Source: Thermoplasmata archaeon
GTDB taxonomy: Archaea; Thermoplasmatota; Thermoplasmata; Thermoplasmatales; Thermoplasmataceae
NCBI GenBank assembly: GCA_021833045.1
Contig: JAKBGP010000137.1
Coordinates: forward strand, 1 to 6,154
Length of the DNA stretch: 6,154 nucleotides
Direction: 5' to 3'
Positions 1 to 5,285 of this stretch are shown here, in pieces; position 1 is the stretch's first letter; every line of letters begins with the position of its first letter. Position numbers and translations under genes: made by a program. Below the pieces are notes generated by a model. It saw only the letters and a list, made by a program, of their open reading frames with translations. It made no database searches and was not told the origin of the DNA.

Positions 1-163
1 ATTGCTTTTTATGAAAATAATAATTTTAATTTTGTAGCATCATACCGTGCCTATTTATCGGCTTGAATTCTGAAATTATGGCCGTAAGAAAAGGAAGAGA
101 GAAGGATTAGTTCTTTACCCCTGTCGTTTGATATTTTATTATAAATGATACTAGGAATAAAAG

Positions 164-170
164 TTATAAT
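164..170 (+). promoter_or_regulatory. candidate TATA box of the PAC2 gene
   Basis: The sequence TTATAAT is centred about 35 bases before the ATG at 202, which would put transcription start roughly 7-10 bases before the start codon, so the mRNA would have a very short leader. A second A/T-rich candidate, TTTATTATAAAT, lies at about 136-147 and would give a leader of about 35 bases. No strong Shine-Dalgarno sequence precedes the ATG; only a weak TGGGAT is present at 191-195. I prefer the nearer box but the choice is uncertain. Confidence 0.4.
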
Positions 171-201
171 GTATTCTTGATTAGATCCTTTGGGATTTTA
201 A

Positions 202-945
202 ATGACAGATATTTTTGAAACTAAGGTTGTAGAGCTGGAAAAGGTTGACTTTAAGAATCCAGTGATCATTGGGGGATTCGTCGGTTCTACTCTCACAGGG
301 TTCATCTCTGCCAGCTACATAATTGAAAGGTTAGAGATGCATCAGTTTGCGCATGTCAAGTCTCCCCACATTCCACCAGTCTCTGTTTTCATAGGGAAGA
401 AACTCAGAACGCCATTTAGGATATATTCCAACAAGGATGGCACTCTCATAGTTTCCATATGTGAAGTCCCAATAGATGATGAGGGCCTTTATGAGATATC
501 GTCTGTGTTAATGAAGTGGTTCATGGGCAAGAATCCAAGAGACTTGATAATCCTTGAAGGATCGGCAGTTGCGGAGATTGTGAAAGAACACAAGGTTTAC
601 TGCATAGCCAATGAGGACAAGTTAAAACAGTTCACTAAGAAAGGGATCGAGGCGGCACACTCTGCTTTGATCACAGGAATGGGGGGCGCGTTGCTCAATG
701 AGGCTCTGATGTACAAACTTTCCGCTTCCACTTTTATCACCCCTGCATCCATGAAGATTGCAGATCCGGGGTCTGTGTTGGCTCTAATTGAAAATGTCAA
801 TGATGCATATGGCCTCAGGATCGACACTGCAATTCTTGAGGAAAGCGTGAAGGATTTCCACAAACAGTTGCAGGAACTCGTCAGTCAATTCAAAAAGGCC
901 TATAATAAGGGTGAAAAACTACCAAGCGAATCCATGTATGGGTAA
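202..945 (+). CDS. PAC2-family (DUF75) proteasome assembly chaperone-like protein
   Basis: A complete 247-residue protein of the PAC2 family (COG1938, older label 'ATP-grasp superfamily'), related to the eukaryotic proteasome-assembling chaperones and to archaeal PbaA. Visible family features are the glycine-rich GGFVGSTLTG at residues 24-33 after a first beta strand, SPHIPP at 54-59, LEG at 118-120, ITGMGGALL at 157-165, and ADPGSVLALIE at 187-197. A charged helical tail covers about 208-235. The last three residues, Met245-Tyr246-Gly247, fit the hydrophobic-Tyr-any (HbYX) signature that proteasome activators and PbaA use to dock into pockets of the 20S alpha ring. The role, binding proteasome alpha rings in the cytoplasm, is inferred from family knowledge plus this tail. 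The ATG at 202 is chosen because the family core begins soon after it and a TATA-like box lies just upstream. The gene is convergent with the isomerase gene and richer in G+C than the glycosyltransferase genes, so it is probably not part of the glycan locus. Confidence 0.88.
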   Translation: MTDIFETKVVELEKVDFKNPVIIGGFVGSTLTGFISASYIIERLEMHQFAHVKSPHIPPVSVFIGKKLRTPFRIYSNKDGTLIVSICEVPIDDEGLYEISSVLMKWFMGKNPRDLIILEGSAVAEIVKEHKVYCIANEDKLKQFTKKGIEAAHSALITGMGGALLNEALMYKLSASTFITPASMKIADPGSVLALIENVNDAYGLRIDTAILEESVKDFHKQLQELVSQFKKAYNKGEKLPSESMYG

Positions 946-1002
946 ATAGGGAAGGCACCTATGTGATTGATTGGACTGAGTGACGAATTATTCATGGCAT
1001 AA

Positions 1003-1007
1003 TTTTT
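1003..1007 (+). terminator. possible oligo-T terminator after the PAC2 gene
   Basis: A TTTTT run lies 58 bases after the PAC2 stop codon, with no convincing hairpin. Archaeal RNA polymerase can terminate at short U-tracts, so this is a candidate only. No longer + strand T-run occurs in the convergent gap. Confidence 0.22.
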
Positions 1008-1097
1008 AGTGGAAACGATGTTACCCCAATATACCAAATTACTTCCATAATTTGCTATACGGTTCAGGAATCAATACTGCCCAAAAACTTCACCCGA

Positions 1098-1111
1098 ATT
1101 ATTGCAATAAT
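1098..1111. repeat. 14-base perfect palindrome in a convergent intergenic gap
   Basis: The sequence ATTATTGCAATAAT is identical to its reverse complement. It lies between the 3' ends of two convergent genes, so a promoter operator role is unlikely. A palindrome this A/T-rich could easily arise by chance in 6 kb. Confidence 0.6.
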
Positions 1112-1117
1112 GTAATC

Positions 1118-1123
1118 AAAAAA
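1118..1123 (-). terminator. possible oligo-T terminator after the isomerase gene
   Basis: On the minus strand this reads TTTTTT, about 70 bases downstream of the isomerase stop codon at 1193-1195. A shorter TTTTT, bases 1176-1180 on the minus strand, lies nearer the gene beside an arm of an inverted repeat. Either could serve as an archaeal U-tract terminator. Confidence 0.28.
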
Positions 1124-1145
1124 TTAGGATTTATAAGTGATTATT

Positions 1146-1185
1146 TTGGATTTAACTGATTTAAGTAATCGTTTCAAAAATCCAA
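1146..1185. repeat. 8-base inverted repeat with a 24-base spacer
   Basis: The arms TTGGATTT (1146-1153) and AAATCCAA (1178-1185) are perfect reverse complements. Inside the spacer, GATT (1158-1161) and AATC (1167-1170) can form a small inner stem. On the minus strand the element starts 8 bases after the isomerase stop codon, so it could be a 3'-end structure in that mRNA. The long spacer makes a stable hairpin uncertain. Confidence 0.4.
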
Positions 1186-1192
1186 GTAAGAC

Positions 1193-1780
1193 CTATTTTG
1201 GAGGGGAGGTCATTATTCTGTCTAACTCGAGACAAACCATGTGAATTATGGATATGTGCACTTCCTGGATTATTGGCGTGAAATCGGAGTTTACTGCAAA
1301 TAATTCGTCAACTATACCCCGTAATTTACCACCAGTCTTTCCCGTGAGTGCAACAGTATATGCACCATTCTCTTTCCCAGCTTGTATGGCCTTGATGACA
1401 TTGGATGAGTTTCCGGAAGTGCTGATTCCTAAAACAACATCCTTTTCAGTTGACAATGCTGAAACTGGTCTTGAAAAAATATCCTCATAAGTGTAATCAT
1501 TGCCAATTGCTGTTAATGATGATGTGTTGGTGGTTAAGGCGATAGCAGGAAGGGCATTTCTTTCTGCAGTAAAGTGGCCATCCAACTCTCCAACAAAATG
1601 TTGAGCGTCAGCGGCAGAACCACCATTTCCAAATGTAATGAGTTTTCCCCCACTGGTCAATGAGCTGTGCAGTCTTTTAGCAAAATTCTCCACTTGTGTG
1701 ATATCTATGGTTTCTCTGGCTTTTAACCCATTAGAGACATATTCCGAAAGAGACATGAAAGTATTCATATTACGAGACAT
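1193..1780 (-). CDS. gmhA: sedoheptulose-7-phosphate isomerase (GmhA-type SIS-domain protein)
   Basis: A full-length 195-residue single-SIS-domain protein. Enzymes of this family convert D-sedoheptulose 7-phosphate to D-glycero-D-manno-heptose 7-phosphate, the first step of nucleotide-activated heptose synthesis, in the cytoplasm. The phosphosugar-binding loop GNGGSAADAQHF is at 51-62 and the second serine-rich loop GISTSGNSSNVIKAI is at 118-132. The metal and catalytic residues of the family are all present: His61, Glu65, Gln172 and His180, the same numbers as in E. coli GmhA as I recall that sequence. Other family blocks are GNDYTYEDIFSR at 93-104 and IIQEVHISIIH at 170-180. Three ATGs occur in the first nine codons. 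The first is chosen because a TATA box sits about 26 bases upstream, predicting a leaderless mRNA. A 62-base gap separates it from the GT2 gene upstream on the same strand, so it may be transcribed alone or by read-through. DiaA-like SIS proteins are an alternative, but the intact zinc and catalytic set and the glycan neighbours favour GmhA. Confidence 0.88.
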   Translation of the reverse strand: MSRNMNTFMSLSEYVSNGLKARETIDITQVENFAKRLHSSLTSGGKLITFGNGGSAADAQHFVGELDGHFTAERNALPAIALTTNTSSLTAIGNDYTYEDIFSRPVSALSTEKDVVLGISTSGNSSNVIKAIQAGKENGAYTVALTGKTGGKLRGIVDELFAVNSDFTPIIQEVHISIIHMVCLELDRIMTSPPK

Positions 1781-1801
1781 GACCCTGCAAGATATAATAT
1801 C

Positions 1802-1809
1802 TTATTAAA
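1802..1809 (-). promoter_or_regulatory. TATA box of the isomerase gene
   Basis: On the minus strand this reads TTTAATAA, centred about 26 bases before the ATG at 1780. That is the usual archaeal distance from TATA box to transcription start, so the transcript probably begins at or within a few bases of the ATG. GCAGGG, just before the ATG, is at most a weak ribosome-binding match and would lie outside a leaderless mRNA. Confidence 0.6.
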
Positions 1810-1842
1810 TAGGCAATAAAGTTAGCATACAGTAAAAACAGT

Positions 1843-2895
1843 TCAATCAGCAAATCCTAGTTGTCTCTTATTGTATTTGTAATATGTGTTGCTTGCTATC
1901 CTCCAGCTGAATTTTCTGATGAAATAGAAACAAGGCCAAATTAGGTTTATGCCAATACCGCGCTTTACGGAGAAGCCTATAAAAAATATTATTTCCCTCA
2001 CACTGGGAACAAACTTTGGGCTTGATGATATAACGTAATAATTTATATCGTCTCTCAGCTTATAATATAGTAGCCCCTCTTTTATTCCCGCAAAGGCTTG
2101 ACTCCTCATCATGAAATTAAACGTTTGCCCGGATTTCAGGAAAAAATCTGCCTTTTTATTAATAAACGTATGAAAATCTGAACTGATTGTAGTTAAGCTT
2201 TCGTGAAACCTGTACTTCGTTAGTTTCAGGTTATCTAATACAATAGTTCCCTTCAATGAAAGGGCTGTTAAAAACAATACCTTGTCAAAGCTGGCCGATT
2301 GGGTAAGCAAAAATGGAACAGCTTTATCGGCAACATTCCTGGAGACAACTATTGTACTAGAGTACCAGTCCCCGCGGCTACGTATTATTCCCCCTATCTG
2401 GTTACAACTGTTTCCGGAAACCTTAACGGTGGAAAAAACGGGATCAGTTTCTGAAATTGAATTGGATATGGGAATACCATTCTCATCTATCTTTTCCACT
2501 GAATTGTGGTAATAATTAAGATCTGGAAATCTACTTTGAATTTCTAGGATTCTAGAGATTTTTTGTTGGTCAAACAAGTCATCATCATCAAGGAAAGAAA
2601 TAAGTTCCCCCTCTGCCTTTTCAATTCCCTTTCCCATTTTGTCTCCAAGGGGGCCGTCGGCTGTTAAAATTACCTTAATGGAATGAGTTTCACAGTATCT
2701 GTCTATTTTCTCATCCTCAAAATTTTTTACGCATAAGATTTCAAAATTCTCTCTGCCAGCATCTTGGGAAATTATGGAATTCAAAGCTTCAAGAAGGTAC
2801 TGTTTTCTGTCGTGCGCAGTAACTATAACAGATATTTTTACCAATGAGTCTGTAGTGACCTCAGCATTAATAATTTTGGTTAAACAGTGAAGCAT
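1843..2895 (-). CDS. glycosyltransferase family 2 (GT-A fold)
   Basis: A cytoplasmic-side sugar transferase of about 350 residues counted from the ATG at 2895. The GT2 core opens with VKISVIVTAHDRKQYLLEAL at residues 19-38. It carries an acidic run DDDD at 103-106 inside ISFLDDDDLF, the equivalent of the DxD motif that binds the metal and nucleotide-sugar. The later KYRFHESLTT at 227-236 matches the region with a conserved His late in many GT2 domains. The C-terminus has two hydrophobic stretches, about 301-309 and 316-325, flanked by basic residues, which could attach it to the membrane. Donor and acceptor cannot be read from the sequence. The frame also allows GTG at 2901 or TTG at 2844; the TTG would remove 17 residues that precede the family core. 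The ATG fits a leaderless transcript from the TATA-like element at 2920-2929. It is divergent from a GT4 gene and lies upstream of the isomerase gene on the same strand. Confidence 0.85.
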   Translation of the reverse strand: MLHCLTKIINAEVTTDSLVKISVIVTAHDRKQYLLEALNSIISQDAGRENFEILCVKNFEDEKIDRYCETHSIKVILTADGPLGDKMGKGIEKAEGELISFLDDDDLFDQQKISRILEIQSRFPDLNYYHNSVEKIDENGIPISNSISETDPVFSTVKVSGNSCNQIGGIIRSRGDWYSSTIVVSRNVADKAVPFLLTQSASFDKVLFLTALSLKGTIVLDNLKLTKYRFHESLTTISSDFHTFINKKADFFLKSGQTFNFMMRSQAFAGIKEGLLYYKLRDDINYYVISSSPKFVPSVREIIFFIGFSVKRGIGINLIWPCFYFIRKFSWRIASNTYYKYNKRQLGFAD

Positions 2896-2919
2896 AACCA
2901 CACTTTTTCACTGATAGAA

Positions 2920-2929
2920 ATTTTATATT
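2920..2929. promoter_or_regulatory. shared TATA-like element of two divergent glycosyltransferase genes
   Basis: The plus strand reads ATTTTATATT and the minus strand AATATAAAAT. On the minus strand TATAAAAT predicts a transcription start near 2898, next to the GT2 ATG at 2895 and GTG at 2901. On the plus strand TTTTATAT predicts a start near 2951, just ahead of an AGGTGG ribosome-binding site and a TTG start at 2965. Between 2896 and 2964 no other TATA-like sequence is as good, so the same element may serve both genes in opposite directions. Confidence 0.5.
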
Positions 2930-2952
2930 CGTTTCTCTTCGTATATCAAAAC

Positions 2953-2958
2953 AGGTGG
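2953..2958 (+). promoter_or_regulatory. ribosome-binding site deciding a TTG start
   Basis: AGGTGG shares AGGTG with the ideal Shine-Dalgarno AGGAGGTGAT and ends 6 bases before the TTG at 2965. The frame-wise alternative GTG at 2887 lies upstream of the likely promoter and lacks such a site, so this element favours the TTG start. Confidence 0.5.
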
Positions 2959-2964
2959 AAAAAC

Positions 2965-4113
2965 TTGCCAGAATCTGAAAAAATCAAAATTGCTTTCACT
3001 CTTCCATTTAATTTAAGATTTGGCGAGGGTCTATCTAGGGTGTGCCTCTCATACATCAAAAATATATCGAAAGATAAATTTGATCCATATATCATACAAA
3101 CTGATTTTTTCAAGAATCAAAGGATGACAGAAGAAGAGATTAGTGATTCTCTTGGTGGGATTCACGTCATAACTTTACACAGGCCGGATGCATTTATTCT
3201 AAAGTTTTTGCCGAGGGGAATCGTAGGGCTCGTCTACTCATTATTAATAGAACCTGTAATCTTCAAAATTATGGGCAGGCAACTGATTAAGAATTTTTCA
3301 GAGAGTATCCAGGGTACGGAATTGGCATATTTGTTTAACAATAATCTCAGGTTTTTATTCAAAGATATAAAAGTAATTGGTTCAACACACTCCTGGAACC
3401 CGCAAGACATGAATCCTCTGGTACGAAAATATAATAAACTCAGGATGGCAATTTGGAGAATTCCAATTTATCATTCTTTTCCCAAGAATGGGAATTTCTT
3501 CTCAGAAAATACTAGCACAAAATATTTCACTCTACCAAATGGTGTGGATACTGATTTTTTTACGCCCGCGGAATCCGAAACACACCAGACTGTAAATTTC
3601 CTTTATGTTTCAAGGCTTGAGGATTGCAAAGGAATGGACATTTTACCGTCTGCTTGGCATGAATTCGGGGTGGACCAGAAAATGCAACTGACAATTGTTG
3701 GAGCAGGATCCAGGGAAAATGAAGCTAGAGAGATGGAAAGAAAATTTGGCAATGTTCTTTTCAAAGGAGTAGTTGATGAACAATCATTATTGGAAATGTA
3801 CCAAAATGCAGATATCTTATTGTTTCCAAGCACTTGCGATACCTTTGGACTTGTTGTTCTCGAAGGGTTGTCATCAGGATTATACTGTTTGGTTGACATG
3901 AGCCTTATGGGAGTTTTTGATAACTTTTACGAAAAGGGATTTTTAACCTATGTTTTCCACAATAGTAAGGATTTATCAAAGGCATTGATTAAGGCCACTT
4001 CCCAGATAATCGAAATTCGAAAAAATAAAAACACTACTCATATGGAGACGGCCGCCACTTCATCATGGAAGACAGTTACTGAGAAATTTGAAGAAAACAT
4101 CCTGTCATTTTAG
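2965..4113 (+). CDS. glycosyltransferase family 4 (GT-B fold)
   Basis: A retaining-type sugar transferase of about 382 residues, counted from TTG at 2965. The N-terminal Rossmann half begins with IKIAFTLPFNLRFGEGLSRV at about 7-26, where the Gly-Glu-Gly loop follows the first strand as in GT4 enzymes. A hydrophobic segment at about 81-104 may lie against the membrane. The C-terminal donor-binding half has PNGVD at 191-195, VSRLEDCKG at 215-223 with the expected Arg217 and Lys222, VGAG at 245-248, and PSTCDTFGLVVLEG at 288-301. That last motif is the EX7E signature with Asp292 in place of the first Glu and Glu300 retained; DTFG variants are known in this family. The reading frame extends to GTG at 2887, adding 26 residues. 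Those would overlap the GT2 start region and include the putative TATA box, so I prefer the TTG with its AGGTGG site. It is divergent from GT2 and convergent with the other GT4. Sugar specificity is unknown. Confidence 0.82.
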   Translation: MPESEKIKIAFTLPFNLRFGEGLSRVCLSYIKNISKDKFDPYIIQTDFFKNQRMTEEEISDSLGGIHVITLHRPDAFILKFLPRGIVGLVYSLLIEPVIFKIMGRQLIKNFSESIQGTELAYLFNNNLRFLFKDIKVIGSTHSWNPQDMNPLVRKYNKLRMAIWRIPIYHSFPKNGNFFSENTSTKYFTLPNGVDTDFFTPAESETHQTVNFLYVSRLEDCKGMDILPSAWHEFGVDQKMQLTIVGAGSRENEAREMERKFGNVLFKGVVDEQSLLEMYQNADILLFPSTCDTFGLVVLEGLSSGLYCLVDMSLMGVFDNFYEKGFLTYVFHNSKDLSKALIKATSQIIEIRKNKNTTHMETAATSSWKTVTEKFEENILSF

Positions 4114-4157
4114 GACTCATATAGTTATTCACCCTTAAAATACAAGAGAATGCGCAA

Positions 4158-4172
4158 TTTTCTTTTATTTTT
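4158..4172 (+). terminator. T-rich terminator of the plus-strand GT4 gene
   Basis: TTTTCTTTTATTTTT begins 45 bases after the GT4 stop codon, and its last base touches the stop codon of the convergent gene at 4172. This is the best archaeal-style U-rich terminator in the window, with no hairpin needed. It would end + transcription just as it enters the opposing gene. Confidence 0.5.
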
Positions 4173-5161
4173 CATTCTGATAAGCTAACGAATATATCCC
4201 TAATTTTTTCCTCAAATGAATCTATGTCGTGCTTCAAGGCCATATTTCTAATTTTTTCAGCAAATGTGAGGTTGTAGGTGCTTAAGGCACCATTCACCTT
4301 TTCCAACAGTTCTTCTGCGTTACTAAATGTGAGGTCGGATGGTATGGCTTCCGGTGCACCACCTGAATTGTGTACAATAGGAACGGCGCCTGCAACCATG
4401 GCTTCCAATTTTACGATCCCAAAGGGCTCCACCTCTGAGGGCATAACCAAAACCTTAGCTTTCCTGAGCATATTCGTTTTGTCCCCCTCACTGACGTTTG
4501 TCATTATTTTCAATTTGGGATACTTCAGTCTAAGATGTTCCAAGTATTGTTCTCCTTTGTGGGGTAAAAACCCAGCAAGTATTACATCGTGATTGATCTT
4601 ATCTGACAACTCCCCCAAAAGGTCTAAGTTTTTGTTTTGATCTATTCGGGATATACATAGGATCAAATCTTCCTTCTCGCTGTAATTAAAGCCATAATCG
4701 GCAGTTAAGGGGGGGTACAAAATCAATTCTTTAAAGGCATTGACCTTAAATTTCTCCTTGGTATAATTTGAATTATAAACCACAATTTCAAGTGGCTTCT
4801 TCTGAAGATTGACAATCTCTTCAACAAGATTGTAATAAAGTTGATTAAATGTATATGCCCAGTTACTGAGTTTCTTTTCCGCAGGGGGCTGGACATAGTT
4901 AATTGTACCGGAATTTAGGCCGGAAAAAACGACTTTTCCCTCTTTACGAAATTTTCTGGTCAAAAAAAAGATGTATAATCTCCTGGAAAGAAAGGAAAAG
5001 GGAAAATTCTTTTGAAAAATAATCTTCTCTTTTTTATCAAATGGGTGGAGTACTATCGTTCCCGGAATTTTAAGACAAGCCCTCTCCACAGCGTCATATA
5101 CCATTTCGCCTCCTGTGATGGCCTTTCCTGGAAACCATTTGATCAAGATTATTTTTTTCAT
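4172..5161 (-). CDS. glycosyltransferase family 4 (GT-B fold), ALG11-like in parts
   Basis: A complete 329-residue enzyme, counted from the ATG at 5161. The start MKKIILIKWFPG leads straight into the first strand, followed by the donor-loop Gly-Gly at 17-18. VVYNSNYTKEKF at 127-138 and ILYPPL at 147-152 lie at the junction of the two Rossmann halves. SRIDQNKNLDLL at 171-182 carries the basic residues that contact the donor phosphate. PSEVEPFGIVKLEAMVAG at 241-258 is a canonical EX7E motif with Glu245 and Glu253. The YNSNYTK and YPP blocks resemble ALG11-type mannosyltransferases that extend lipid-linked oligosaccharides; mannose specificity is only a suggestion. At 329 residues it is shorter than many GT4 enzymes, mainly in the N-terminal half. 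In-frame TTG codons at 5173 and 5170 could add four or three residues, but ATG is preferred. It faces the + strand GT4 gene across 58 bases and lies 112-124 bases downstream of the right-hand GT2 gene. Confidence 0.86.
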   Translation of the reverse strand: MKKIILIKWFPGKAITGGEMVYDAVERACLKIPGTIVLHPFDKKEKIIFQKNFPFSFLSRRLYIFFLTRKFRKEGKVVFSGLNSGTINYVQPPAEKKLSNWAYTFNQLYYNLVEEIVNLQKKPLEIVVYNSNYTKEKFKVNAFKELILYPPLTADYGFNYSEKEDLILCISRIDQNKNLDLLGELSDKINHDVILAGFLPHKGEQYLEHLRLKYPKLKIMTNVSEGDKTNMLRKAKVLVMPSEVEPFGIVKLEAMVAGAVPIVHNSGGAPEAIPSDLTFSNAEELLEKVNGALSTYNLTFAEKIRNMALKHDIDSFEEKIRDIFVSLSE

Positions 5162-5199
5162 ATGCGGCAACAACTTTTCTAAAGAGAAGATATCATCGC

Positions 5200-5209
5200 A
5201 TAATAATAT
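5200..5209 (-). promoter_or_regulatory. candidate TATA box of the minus-strand GT4 gene
   Basis: The minus strand reads ATATTATTAT, centred about 43 bases before the ATG at 5161. Transcription would then begin near 5178, giving a leader of about 17 bases. No clear Shine-Dalgarno sequence is present between them, so the assignment is tentative. The 5174-5285 gap otherwise shows only A/T-rich sequence. Confidence 0.35.
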
Positions 5210-5285
5210 GTATTGCAGCGAATGTAACCAAATGAACAGTTCCTGCAGATGATTTTAATATTATTGCGTAAGAGCTAAATTGCAT

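Noticed and set aside
14..33. A/T-rich stem and T-tracts near the left edge, possibly a terminator of a gene to the left
   Set aside because: No coding sequence to the left is visible in the window, and the element is indistinguishable from ordinary A/T-rich intergenic DNA.
63..110. Small + strand frame (TTG or ATG start) of 10-15 codons upstream of the PAC2 gene
   Set aside because: Very short, no ribosome-binding site and no recognisable motif; the region reads as upstream non-coding DNA.
597..863. 88-codon minus-strand frame inside the PAC2 gene
   Set aside because: Antisense shadow of a well-supported protein; its translation shows no domain.
4278..4592. 104-codon plus-strand frame inside the minus-strand GT4 gene
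   Set aside because: Antisense to the EX7E region of a clear GT4 gene; low-complexity Ser/Thr/Leu content typical of a shadow frame.
5235..5242. AACAGTTC occurring here and at 1837-1844, each next to a gene end
   Set aside because: An 8-base match found twice in 6 kb is expected by chance, and the two flanks are not otherwise alike.
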